A program made the translations under genes and the position numbers. This document shows, in pieces, positions 50,353 to 58,737 of a DNA stretch of 64,000 nt (positions are counted from its first letter, which is position 1; each line of letters starts with the position of its first letter). A model generated the notes under the pieces. It worked only from the letters and a program-made list of their open reading frames with translations, made no database searches and was not told the DNA's origin. Source of the stretch: an uncultured Alphaproteobacteria bacterium (lineage in GTDB: Bacteria > Pseudomonadota > Alphaproteobacteria > Geminicoccales > Geminicoccaceae); NCBI GenBank assembly GCA_937926445.1, contig CALBAK010000002.1, positions 1 to 64,000 on the forward strand, in the 5' to 3' direction.

Positions 50353-52072
50353 CCGGCTCGGGCAGCCCCTTCTCCAGCTTCTCGTTGATCCCGGCCAGAG
50401 CTTCCTGCTCGGGCTTGAGGCCGAGGGCCCGCTGCCACTGGTAGCGCGCCTCCCGATAACGGCCGACCCGCCAATAGGCGTCGCCCAGGTGATCGTTGAT
50501 GGTCGGATCGCCGGGCTCCAGCTCGACCGCGCGCTCGAGATAGCTCACCGCCTTCTCCCACTCGCCGAGCTTGAAATAGGCCCAGCCCAGGCTGTCGACG
50601 ATGAAGCCGTCCCGCGGCCGGAGCTCGACGGCGCGGTGCAGCATGGCCTTGGCGCGGTCGAGGTTGAGGCCCTGATCGACCCAGGAATAGCCCAGATAGT
50701 TGAGAACGAAGGGCTGGTCGGGCTGGAGCTCGAGCGCCTTCAACAAAGCGGCCTCGGCTTCGGGCCAGCGCTTGGTCCGCTCGAGGGCGATGCCGTACAC
50801 GTAGAAGAGCCGCCAGTGTTGGCGGCTGGGCGCGGCGACGCGCGCGATCGCCCGGGCGTAGGCTTCGCCCGCCTCGGCGAAGCGCTCTTCGGAGCGCAGG
50901 AGATCGCCGAGCTGAACGAGGGCGTCGATTCGCTCCGGCTTGCGATCGGCGAGCGCGCGCAAGAGCGCGATCGCTTCCTCCTCCTTGTCCTGGTCCTTGA
51001 GGGCCGAGGCCTTGGCGAGCTGCGCCTCCCAATGGAAGGGCGAGCTCTCGCCGACGTACTCGAAGGCGCGGATCGCCAGGGCCTGGTCCCCCTGGAGCTG
51101 GGCGATGCGGCCGATCGCGAGCCAGACGTCGCCGGCTTCAGGCGTGAGGTATGCTGCGAGCCGGGCGTAGACCAGCGCCTGGGCACCCGCCCGCTGCTCG
51201 CGCAAGACCTCGGCCAGGCCGAGGAGCAGATCGGCGGCGCCGGCGACGGGGTCGGAGGCCGGCAGCCACCCCTCGCCACCCCGGGCGATCCGTTCGCGGA
51301 TCGCCGCGAGCGAGGCCGGTTCACCCGAGCGCCCACCGCGCTGGTCGAGCCGGGCGAGCGCCTGCTCGCGCTCGCCCGCGCGCACGTCCAGCGCGGCCTG
51401 GGCGAACAGCACGCGCAACGGCAGAGGCTCGTCGCCCTTTTCCAGGGCGGCGAGGGCCGCCCTGGCTTCGGCGAGGCGACCGCCGTAGGCGAGGATCATC
51501 GCCCGGTGATAACCCCGCAGAAGTGCGAAGGGGTCGTCCCGGCCGCCGCGCTCGAGGAGCTCGAGGGCGGCCTCGAGATCGCCCGTGCCGGCCCGCGCCC
51601 AGGCTCGCAGAAGCGGTGCGATGCCGCCGAGCGGGCCGCGGCCGCCGAGTCGGGCGACCTGCTCGCGCATCGCCTGGAAGCGGCCGGCCTTGGCCTCGGC
51701 CACGGCGAGCAGGAGCCGGGCCTCTTCGGCCGAAGCGTCGAGCTCGAGCAGCTGGCGGGCGAGCTGGAGGCCGCGGTCGATCTCGCCGGCCGCGATCGTG
51801 AGCAGGAAGGTCTGCCGGCGCAGTTCGAGATTGAGCGGATCGGCGCCGGAGGCGCGATCGAAATAGCGGGCAGCCTCCTCGACCCGGCCGATCTCGAGGG
51901 CGTGCCGGCCGGCCAGGTAGGCCGCAGCCGGCGAGCGGCCCTGGCCCCACTCCTCGGCGTTGGCGAGCCCAACGTCGCGCCAGCCCGAACCCAGCCAGCC
52001 GGGCGATCGGCCGGTGCAGGCGACCAGGCTCGAGGCGAGCAGGAGGACGACGAGGCGACTAGGCGCGCGGAT
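50336..52072 (-). CDS. TPR-repeat lipoprotein, non-standard start
   Basis: About 578 residues: a lipoprotein signal (SRLVVLLLASSLVACTG, lipobox LVAC), then a long array of tetratricopeptide repeats from about residue 45 to the end (for example AAYLAGRHALEIGRVEEAAR, YLERAVELEPGDPTINDHLG). It is likely attached to a membrane as a protein-binding scaffold. No ATG, GTG or TTG lies in frame between the signal peptide and positions far upstream in the antisense of the next gene; the best choice is ATC 52072 within GGCGGAGTATC. The true start needs mapping; the body is certain. Confidence 0.82.
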   Translation of the reverse strand: MRAPSRLVVLLLASSLVACTGRSPGWLGSGWRDVGLANAEEWGQGRSPAAAYLAGRHALEIGRVEEAARYFDRASGADPLNLELRRQTFLLTIAAGEIDRGLQLARQLLELDASAEEARLLLAVAEAKAGRFQAMREQVARLGGRGPLGGIAPLLRAWARAGTGDLEAALELLERGGRDDPFALLRGYHRAMILAYGGRLAEARAALAALEKGDEPLPLRVLFAQAALDVRAGEREQALARLDQRGGRSGEPASLAAIRERIARGGEGWLPASDPVAGAADLLLGLAEVLREQRAGAQALVYARLAAYLTPEAGDVWLAIGRIAQLQGDQALAIRAFEYVGESSPFHWEAQLAKASALKDQDKEEEAIALLRALADRKPERIDALVQLGDLLRSEERFAEAGEAYARAIARVAAPSRQHWRLFYVYGIALERTKRWPEAEAALLKALELQPDQPFVLNYLGYSWVDQGLNLDRAKAMLHRAVELRPRDGFIVDSLGWAYFKLGEWEKAVSYLERAVELEPGDPTINDHLGDAYWRVGRYREARYQWQRALGLKPEQEALAGINEKLEKGLPEPDARRG

Positions 52073-52187
52073 ACTCCGCCGCCCCGGGTCGACTTGACGG
52101 AACGCCCGCGGCCCGCCTAGTAGCCTGCCATTCGGCCGAGCCGCGCGCGGCCGTGCCGGGGTTTCGCATGGTGTTGGAGAAGGCACG

Positions 52188-52391
52188 ATGCTCAAGACGT
52201 CCAAGAGCAAGAACGATCCCACGGCGCGCGGGCCGGCCCAGCAGGCGAAGACGTTCGAGGGCAAGAAAGTCAAGCCGGCCCTCTACGTCGGGTCCGCGGT
52301 AGGGCACGGTCGCTACATAGCGGCGCAGGACGAGAGCGGCAAGCTCGTCACCGGCCCGGACGGTCGGCCGATCCCCTACCGCGACATCTGA
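52188..52391 (+). CDS. Small conserved hypothetical protein
   Basis: A 67-residue soluble, Lys/Gly-rich protein (NDPTARGPAQQAKTFEGKKV, VGSAVGHGRYIAAQD, GPDGRPIPYRDI). Similar small proteins occur in alphaproteobacteria as I recall, without known function. GGAGAAGG precedes the ATG. It is divergent from the TPR/ispE operon. An exact 18-base tandem duplication overlaps its stop codon. Confidence 0.75.
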   Translation: MLKTSKSKNDPTARGPAQQAKTFEGKKVKPALYVGSAVGHGRYIAAQDESGKLVTGPDGRPIPYRDI

Positions 52392-52424
52392 GTCGAGCCC
52401 GCCGCTTGAGTCGAGCCCGCCGCT
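52389..52424 (+). repeat. Exact 18-base tandem duplication at a stop codon
   Basis: TGAGTCGAGCCCGCCGCT occurs twice head-to-tail. The first copy begins with the stop codon of the small gene at 52188. The remaining gap to 52633 has no gene or other structure I can support. Confidence 0.85.
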
Positions 52425-52633
52425 GCCTCGCGGCGCAACGGGTCGGTCGCGGACGAACCCGGGCCCACGGAATAAAGCGCGGCCCGGAACGTCGGTAACA
52501 GCGTCGGGGCGATCTACGCACCTCCTGGTTAGGTGGATCGCCGGCGGGTATCCGGAGGGGTCCCGCCGACGAGGGGCCGACCGACCGGCCGAGCTTCGCG
52601 GGAGGAAACGCGGGCCATGCGGGCCCGACGAAC

Positions 52634-53554
52634 ATGAGCGGCACAAGCGCGACAGCGGCGCCGAGCGAGCCGGCCGGCGAGCTCCGGGCGGCGGTTGCGG
52701 CTTGGCTCGACTGGCAGTTGGCGATGGGAGTCGATTGTTGTCTCGACGACCCGCTCGCTGCCGCGGTCGAACCGACCGCGGTCGAGCCCGAGCCGCGGGC
52801 CGTCGAGCCCGCGGCGCCCGAGCCGGTGGCGACCGCGAACCCGGGACCTTCCCGGCCGTCGGCGATCGATCGCCTTGCCGAAGCCGCGCCGGTCGCAGGC
52901 GCACGGGTCCTGGCCCGGAGCTGCCGCTCGCTCGAGGAGGTGGTCCGGGCGCTCGAGAGCTTCGAGCTCTGCCCGCTCAAGGCGACCGCCACTCGGCTCT
53001 GCCTCTGCGACGGCAGCCCGACCGCCCGGGTGATGCTTGTGGGCGAGGCCCCGGGGGTCGAAGAAGACCGCCAGGGTAAGCCCTTCGTAGGCCCGTCGGG
53101 CAAGCTGCTCGACCGGATGCTCGCGACGATCGGGCTCGACCGGACGCGGGTGTACATCACCAACACCGTCTTCTGGCGACCGCCCGGTAACCGGGCGCCG
53201 ACCCCGCTGGAGCTCGCCACTTGCCTGCCCTTCCTCGAGCGGCAGATCGAGCTCCTGCAGCCGGCGGTTCTGGTCTTCGTGGGCGGGATCGCGGCCAAGG
53301 CGCTGTTGGGTGCGAGCGAAGGGGTCACCCGCCTGCGCGGTCGGCGGTTCCGCTACGAGCCGGGCGGCGGACAGCCGGCGATCCCGGCCTTCGTGATCTT
53401 CCACCCCGCCTATCTCTTGCGCCAGCCGATGCAGAAGCGGCTCGCCTGGCGGGATCTCCTGCAGCTTTCCGAGGAACTCCGCCGGCTTGGGATCGAGACC
53501 GGCCCGCCCCGTTTCCTGCCCCGAGGAGGAATCGCCGCCGAGCACGCCCCTTGA
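52634..53554 (+). CDS. Uracil-DNA glycosylase, family 4/5-like
   Basis: A 306-residue glycosylase removing uracil from DNA. Motif 1 is GEAPGVEEDRQGKPF, and the late motif is HPAYLLRQP. Cysteines in ELCPLKATATRLCLC and LATCLPF probably bind the iron-sulfur cluster typical of thermophile-type UDGs. The first 90 residues are a separate Val/Glu/Pro/Ala-rich linker (repeating VEPTA, VEPEP, VEPAAPEP), probably disordered. It is followed by a lytic transglycosylase and moaB. Confidence 0.93.
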   Translation: MSGTSATAAPSEPAGELRAAVAAWLDWQLAMGVDCCLDDPLAAAVEPTAVEPEPRAVEPAAPEPVATANPGPSRPSAIDRLAEAAPVAGARVLARSCRSLEEVVRALESFELCPLKATATRLCLCDGSPTARVMLVGEAPGVEEDRQGKPFVGPSGKLLDRMLATIGLDRTRVYITNTVFWRPPGNRAPTPLELATCLPFLERQIELLQPAVLVFVGGIAAKALLGASEGVTRLRGRRFRYEPGGGQPAIPAFVIFHPAYLLRQPMQKRLAWRDLLQLSEELRRLGIETGPPRFLPRGGIAAEHAP

Positions 53555-53584
53555 GATCCTGACAATCACGAGAGGCATCCCGGT

Positions 53585-55171
53585 TTGACGATACTCGGCC
53601 CCACGCTTCGAGCCGCCCGCAGCCGAGCGGGTCTGGCTCTCGCCTTCGGTCTCTGCGGCCTCGCCTCGGGCGGGGCGGCGCGAGCCGAGCCGGTCCCGCT
53701 CCAGACCGCGAGGTTGCAGCCCCTCTACGGCCCCCCTACCGCCGGCTGGATCGTCCCGAGCCCGCTCGGTTACGACGACGTCGCCCGCTACCGCGACGCC
53801 TTCGCCCTCCAAGCGAAGGGTCGGATGGCCGAGGCCGATGTCCGGCTCGCACAGCTCGGTAGTCGGATCCTCTTGGGCCACGTGCTCGCCGAGCGCTACC
53901 TCGGCCGCTTCTACGAAGCGAGCTACGAAGAGCTCGTGGCCTGGCTCGAGCGCTACAGCGATCTGCCGCAGGCCGCCCGCATCCACCGCCTGGCGATCAC
54001 CAAACGGCCGGACGGGGCGCGGCCGCCGCCCGATCCGCACGGCAACTTCGCCGCCGGTGAGGAGCCGCGGCGCAGCGAAGCGAACGGACCGCCGCGTCGG
54101 CAGTTCGAAGAGGCGCTTGCCGCCTGGCGCAAGCGCGAGTTCGACCGGGCCGCCGAGCTGATGGGCGCCCTCGCCAACCGAGAGGGAGCGGACGGCGAGG
54201 AGGTGGCGACCGCCGCGTTCTGGGCCGCCCGCGCACACCTGGCCGCCGGCCGGCCGCAGCAGGTGGGCCGCTTTCTGCGTCTCGCCGCCCGCTCGAGCCG
54301 GGATTTCTACGGTCTCCTCGCCCAGACCGTGCTCGGCTTGCCGATGAGCTGGGAATGGGACGAGCCGGGGCTCAGGGCCGAGATGGTCGATCTCCTGGTC
54401 CGCTACCCCGGCTCGCGTCGCGCCCTGGCCCTCGCCCAGGTCGGCCAACCACGGCTCGTCGAAGCCGAGATTCTGGCGATCGCCGGCAAGGCGCGTCTCG
54501 AGCTAGGCCACGCCCTGATCGCGCTCGCCGAGGCCGCGGGCCTGCCCGGCGTCCAGCTCAAGGTCGCCCAGCGCATGCGACTGCTCGACGGGCGGCGGCA
54601 CGACGGCGCCCTCTATCCGGTGCCGCGTTGGACCCCGCCGCGCGGCTTCCGGGTCGACCGCGCGCTCGTCTACGCGGTGATCCGCGCCGAGAGCGGCTTC
54701 GACGTGGACGCGCGGAGCCCGCGCGGTGCGGTCGGCGTGATGCAGGTCATGCCGGAGACCGCCCTCGAGGTCGCGCGCCGGGCGAAGATCGCCTACGCCG
54801 GCAAGGGTGCGCTCCTCGATCCCGACACCAACATCGAGCTCGGCCAGCACAAGCTCCTACAGCTGGCCGAGAACCGCTGGTTCGGCCGGAGCCTGATCCA
54901 CGTCGTGGCAGCCTACAACGCCGGCCCCAACCGGGTCGCTGCATGGCTCGAGCGCGAACTCAAGGGCACCCGCGACGACCCGCTCCTCTTCATCGAGAGC
55001 GTTCCGCTCGCCGAGACTCGCGGCTACATCAAGAAGGTGCTGACCAACCTCTGGGTCTACCGGGCGCGGCTCGGCCAGGAGAACGTCGAGCTCCTCGCCC
55101 TCGCCGAGAACCGCTGGCCCGTGCTCCAGAGGCTGGATGCCCAGGAGTCCGCCCGTGCCCGGCCGAATTGA
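53585..55171 (+). CDS. Soluble lytic murein transglycosylase (Slt70-like)
   Basis: A 528-residue exported enzyme cleaving peptidoglycan glycan chains. A signal peptide (LALAFGLCGLASGGAARA) precedes a long helical solenoid and a C-terminal SLT domain with catalytic E369 in IRAESGFDVDARS, then GVMQVMPETA, and VVAAYNAGPNRVAAWL. It starts at TTG 53585 behind GAGAGG. It overlaps moaB by 17 bases. Confidence 0.95.
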   Translation: MTILGPTLRAARSRAGLALAFGLCGLASGGAARAEPVPLQTARLQPLYGPPTAGWIVPSPLGYDDVARYRDAFALQAKGRMAEADVRLAQLGSRILLGHVLAERYLGRFYEASYEELVAWLERYSDLPQAARIHRLAITKRPDGARPPPDPHGNFAAGEEPRRSEANGPPRRQFEEALAAWRKREFDRAAELMGALANREGADGEEVATAAFWAARAHLAAGRPQQVGRFLRLAARSSRDFYGLLAQTVLGLPMSWEWDEPGLRAEMVDLLVRYPGSRRALALAQVGQPRLVEAEILAIAGKARLELGHALIALAEAAGLPGVQLKVAQRMRLLDGRRHDGALYPVPRWTPPRGFRVDRALVYAVIRAESGFDVDARSPRGAVGVMQVMPETALEVARRAKIAYAGKGALLDPDTNIELGQHKLLQLAENRWFGRSLIHVVAAYNAGPNRVAAWLERELKGTRDDPLLFIESVPLAETRGYIKKVLTNLWVYRARLGQENVELLALAENRWPVLQRLDAQESARARPN

Positions 55172-55706
55172 CGAGACGATTCCCTTCCGAGCGCTCAAGA
55201 TCGCACTCTTGACCGTCTCCGACAGCCGCGACGCGTCTACCGACCGCTCGGGCGATCTGTTGGCCGAGCGGATCCGCGCCGCCGGCCACGAGCTCGTCGA
55301 CCGGGCGATCGTCAAAGACGAGGCGGATCTGATCGCCGCTCGCTTCCGCGCCTGGATCGAGGATCCCGGGGTGGAGGTGGTGATCAGCACGGGCGGCACC
55401 GGGGTGACCGGTCGCGACGTCACGCCCGAGGCGCTCGATCGGGTGGTCGAGAAGAAGATCCCCGGCTTCGGCGAGCTGTTCAGGATGCTTTCCTACCCCA
55501 AGATCGGGACCTCCTGCCTGCAGAGCCGGGCCGACGCCGGAGTCGCCAAGGGCACCTACATCTTCTGCCTGCCGGGCTCGCCCGGCGCCTGCCGGGACGG
55601 CTGGGACGAGATTCTGGTCTTCCAGCTCGACATCCGCCACCGGCCCTGCAACTTCGCCGAGCTGATCCCGCGGCTCCGCGAGCACGAGCGCGCCGCGCAC
55701 GGCTAG
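55155..55706 (+). CDS. moaB: Molybdenum cofactor biosynthesis protein MoaB
   Basis: A 183-residue MoaB/MogA-fold protein with LTVSDSRD, VISTGGTGVTGRDVTPEA and CLPGSPGACRDGWDEI, the last being the MoaB/MogA substrate loop. It probably adenylylates molybdopterin before Mo insertion. GTG 55155 is chosen because AGGAG precedes it at seven bases and the family N-terminus follows; ATG 55137 is also in frame. It supplies cofactor to formate dehydrogenase with mobA. It converges with the HAD gene (four bases shared). Confidence 0.94.
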   Translation: MPGRIDETIPFRALKIALLTVSDSRDASTDRSGDLLAERIRAAGHELVDRAIVKDEADLIAARFRAWIEDPGVEVVISTGGTGVTGRDVTPEALDRVVEKKIPGFGELFRMLSYPKIGTSCLQSRADAGVAKGTYIFCLPGSPGACRDGWDEILVFQLDIRHRPCNFAELIPRLREHERAAHG

Positions 55707-56479
55707 TCCGTCGCCGGCGGCCCCGGGTGCGATCCGATCGAGGCCCGGGGCGGGCCGAGCCCGTCGAGCAAGGCCTCGAGCCCGTGCACGTCCTCGAGCA
55801 GTCGGTCGGCGAGCGGGGCGAGATCGGTTTCCCGCGCTCCGCCCGAACGGACGGCCACCGCGAGACCGAGACCGGCGGCGCGCGCCATGGCGAGATCGGC
55901 CGGGCTGTCGCCCACCATGAGGACCTCCGCGGGCCGCACCCCGACCGCCGCGCAGAAGGCGAGTGCCATGCCCGGTTCGGGCTTGTGGCCGAAGCCCGAA
56001 TCGCAGCCCGCCACGAACCGCAGCCGCTCGGCGATGCCGAGCCGCTCGGCGCCGCGCCGGGCCGCCTCCTCGCGGTCCATGGTCGCGAGCCCGAGCGCGA
56101 GCCCGCGCTCGGCGAGCCGCCGGAAAAGGCCCGCGACGTCGCCGAGCGGCCGTGGCGGGTGGCGCTCCTCGTCCTCGAGCTCGGCGAGGGCGAGCGCTTC
56201 CGGGTCGATCCCGATCGAGCGGAGCGGACGGAGCTCGCGCTCGGCCGCCCAGCGCCCGGCGATCGTCCGGTTCGTCGCCCACAAGAGCGGGCTGTCGGCG
56301 GCGAGGGAGCCGGCGATCGGGTCCCAGCCCAGTCGGCGCAGGAGCTCCCGGGCGAAGGGTTCCGGCCGGCCGGCGGCACGCGCCAAGGCCGCGGCCGCGG
56401 CCCGGTAGCGCGGCACCCAGGTGGCGCGCAGATCGACGAGCGTGCCGTCCTTGTCGAACAGGATGGCGCGGATCCGCAC
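55703..56479 (-). CDS. HAD-superfamily phosphatase (phosphoglycolate phosphatase-like)
   Basis: A 258-residue HAD phosphatase. Motif I FDKDGTLVD holds the nucleophile Asp and acid Asp; the Ser/Thr motif is in ATMDREEA; motif III/IV K in FGHKPEPGMAL and VLMVGDSPADLAMARAAG. The cap domain is C1 type, as in Gph. It starts at GTG 56479. The physiological substrate could be phosphoglycolate or another small phosphate; context gives no clue. Confidence 0.9.
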   Translation of the reverse strand: MRIRAILFDKDGTLVDLRATWVPRYRAAAAALARAAGRPEPFARELLRRLGWDPIAGSLAADSPLLWATNRTIAGRWAAERELRPLRSIGIDPEALALAELEDEERHPPRPLGDVAGLFRRLAERGLALGLATMDREEAARRGAERLGIAERLRFVAGCDSGFGHKPEPGMALAFCAAVGVRPAEVLMVGDSPADLAMARAAGLGLAVAVRSGGARETDLAPLADRLLEDVHGLEALLDGLGPPRASIGSHPGPPATD

Positions 56480-56621
56480 GCGGCCCTCGTCCGTTCTCGC
56501 GCCGGCCCGTCGGCCGGTCGCTCACGCGAGCGCGATTTTCCGGCCGCCCGGGTTCGGTGCACAAGAGCGTGCGGGAGGTGGCCGCCGGAGAGCGCGCCAC
56601 CCCGGGGACGGAAGCTGGACC

Positions 56622-57074
56622 ATGCGGCGGACGACAGCGGCCTTCGGACTCGCCCTCGCGCTCGCGACGGCGGGTAGTGCGGTGGCCGAGAGCCCGATCA
56701 AGGCGCGCCGGGGCGAGATGAACGCCATGGGCAAACGCATGAACGCCATCAAGGAAACGGTGCTCGAGGGCAAGGGCGGCACCCTCGCCGACGTGGCGGC
56801 GCACGCCGAGTACATCGCGGACAAGCTCACGAGCGTGCCGAGCTGGTTCCCGCCCGGCTCCGACCGGGGCACCGACCAGACCTGAGCGCTGCCCAAGATC
56901 TGGCAGGACTTCGCCGGCTTCGAGGCGGCGGCGCGCAACGCCCGGGCGCTCGCCGACCGGCTCGTGACGGTGGCCAAAAGCGGCGACCGGGCCGCCACCA
57001 CCCAGGCCTTCGCGGCCCTCGGCAAAGAGGGCTGCGGCGGCTGCCACACGCCCTATCGTCGGCCGCAGGCCTGA
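56622..57074 (+). pseudogene. Cytochrome c' with in-frame TGA
   Basis: From ATG 56622: signal peptide (TTAAFGLALALATAGSAVA) and cytochrome c' helices (IKARRGEMNAMGKRMNAIKE). At 56883-56885 a TGA interrupts the frame, which continues ALPKIWQDFAGFEAAARNA to the haem motif CGGCHTPYR and stop at 57074. The intact paralogue at 57234 has Arg (CGA) at the same place, so one C-to-T change would explain it. The truncated product lacks haem. Confidence 0.88.
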
Positions 57075-57233
57075 GTAGGCGGACGAGCCGTTCGTTCCCG
57101 GACGGAACGGGTCTGTTTCCGATCCGGTTCGTTCCGGCCGGCGGGGCTCCTCGCCATGGTCGTAAGCGACGGTGGCGCGACGCGGCCGCCCGCGGTCGGT
57201 GACGCGAGCGCGTAAGAAGGAGGGTCGAGACCC

Positions 57234-57683
57234 ATGGGCATGCGGATTGTCGGGCTCGGCGTGGTGTTGGGCGTCCTGGCGATCGCCGGTGTCGCGACGG
57301 CCCAGGACGCGATCAAGGCGCGCCAGGCGGAATTCAAGGAATTCGGCCGGCGCATGGGCGCCATCAAGGACATCGTGATCGACAAGAAGGGCGGGACGCT
57401 CGCGGAGGTGGCCGCGAACGCCGAGCACATCGCCGGCAAGATCCCGCAGATCCCCTCCTGGTTCCCGAATGGCAGCGATCGGGGCGAAACCCGAGCGCTG
57501 CCGGCCATCTGGCAGAACTTCGCCGACTTCGAGGCCAAGGCCAAGAACGCCGAGGAGCTCGCCAAGGCCCTCGTGGCGGCGGCCAAGAGCGGCGATCAGG
57601 CCGCCACCGCCCAGGCCTTCGGCAAGCTCGGCCAGGAGGGCTGCGGCGGCTGCCATCGGCCCTATAGGCGGCCGGAGAATTGA
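57234..57683 (+). CDS. Cytochrome c' (class II)
   Basis: A 149-residue periplasmic four-helix cytochrome. A signal peptide (VGLGVVLGVLAIAGVATA) precedes the mature protein, with the C-terminal haem site CGGCHRPYRR. Class II cytochromes c' bind NO and CO and are often protective against nitrosative stress. AAGGAGG precedes the ATG. It overlaps the diheme cytochrome start (TTGA). It is clearly paralogous to the disrupted copy upstream. Confidence 0.94.
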   Translation: MGMRIVGLGVVLGVLAIAGVATAQDAIKARQAEFKEFGRRMGAIKDIVIDKKGGTLAEVAANAEHIAGKIPQIPSWFPNGSDRGETRALPAIWQNFADFEAKAKNAEELAKALVAAAKSGDQAATAQAFGKLGQEGCGGCHRPYRRPEN

Positions 57684-58537
57684 AGCTCGGCGCTCGGGTC
57701 CGGGCGGCGGCGACGGGGCTGGCGGTCGCCCTCGCCGGGGCCTCCGCCCCGGCCGCGACGCCCGAAGAGCTCGCCCGCGGCGAGCGCCTCTTTCACATCG
57801 GCGGCTGCACCAACTGCCATACCGCGAAGGACGGGCCGCTGCTCGCGGGCGGCGACCCGATCGGGACACCCTTCGGCAGCTTCCGGGCGCCCAACATCAC
57901 CCCCGATCCCGAGACGGGCATCGGCGGTTGGAGCACGGCCGACTTCCTACGCGCGATGCGCGAGGGCCGCTCGCCCGCGGGCGAGCCCTACTATCCGGCC
58001 TTCCCCTACGGCTCCTATGCGAAGATGAGCGAGCCCGACCTGCTCGCACTCAAGGCCTATCTCGACACTATTCCCCCGGTCCGTCAGCCCTCGCCGCCGC
58101 ACGAGCTCTCCTTCCCCTACAATATCCGCTGGGGCCTCCATCTCTGGCAGTGGGCCTTCCACGACCCGGCGCCCTTCCGGCCCGATCCGACCCGGAGCGA
58201 GGCCTGGAACCGCGGTGCCTATCTGGTCCTCGGCCCGGGCCATTGCGGCGAGTGCCACACGCCGCGCACTTGGTACGGCGTGCTCGACCAGAGCCGCGCC
58301 TTCACCGGCGGCCGGCTCGGCAAGGAAGTCTTTCCGAACATCACCCGCGATCCCGACAAGGGGATCGGCAAATGGAGCGCGGCCGATCTGCGCGCCTTCC
58401 TGCAAATCGGGATCAAGCCGGACGGCGATTTCGTGGGCGGCGACATGGCCAAGGTCGTGAGCAACGGCACCGCCAAACTGCCCGAGGCCGACCGCGAGGC
58501 GATAGTCGAATTCTTGCTTTCGCTCAACCCGCGCTGA
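57680..58537 (+). CDS. Diheme cytochrome c
   Basis: A 285-residue exported protein with two class I cytochrome domains: C43-x2-C46-H47 (CTNCH) and C189-x2-C192-H193 (CGECH). Each is followed by a PNITPDPETGIGGWS / PNITRDPDKGIGKWS segment, typical of cytochromes that pair with membrane or periplasmic dehydrogenases. It starts at TTG 57680, overlapping the cytochrome c' stop. The two may form an electron-transfer pair, for example delivering electrons for NO handling; this is inference. Confidence 0.92.
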   Translation: MKLGARVRAAATGLAVALAGASAPAATPEELARGERLFHIGGCTNCHTAKDGPLLAGGDPIGTPFGSFRAPNITPDPETGIGGWSTADFLRAMREGRSPAGEPYYPAFPYGSYAKMSEPDLLALKAYLDTIPPVRQPSPPHELSFPYNIRWGLHLWQWAFHDPAPFRPDPTRSEAWNRGAYLVLGPGHCGECHTPRTWYGVLDQSRAFTGGRLGKEVFPNITRDPDKGIGKWSAADLRAFLQIGIKPDGDFVGGDMAKVVSNGTAKLPEADREAIVEFLLSLNPR

Positions 58538-58632
58538 GCCGCGAGCGCACCGCCGCCACGGGCCTCGCTCGCGGCCACCCTCCGCTCCCGAACCATCGTG
58601 GCCGGGCTCGCGCCGCCCTCGGCCGGGCGTGC

Positions 58633-58661
58633 TTGTCTGTCGCGCATCCGGCAAGTATGAG
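58633..58661 (+). promoter_or_regulatory. Sigma70-like promoter for CDP-sugar operon
   Basis: TTGTCT and TATGAG are separated by 17 bases, in a locally AT-rich stretch of a 200-base gap, 77 bases before the first gene of the CDP-sugar operon. The rest of the gap has no gene. Confidence 0.5.
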
Positions 58662-58737
58662 AAATGTCACTAACGCAAAGGTAGAATCCCGCTAGGGATG
58701 GCGCCACGCGGCCCCCGGGGCGGGGGACGGAGGCGCG

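Noticed and set aside
49034-52120. 1028-codon plus-strand frame opposite the SAM enzyme, ispE and TPR genes
   Set aside because: Low-complexity Arg/Gly/Ala translation with no motifs; the opposite strand has diagnostic families throughout.
52389-52424. Tandem 18-base repeat as a CRISPR remnant
   Set aside because: The copies are adjacent with no spacer, and no cas gene is present.
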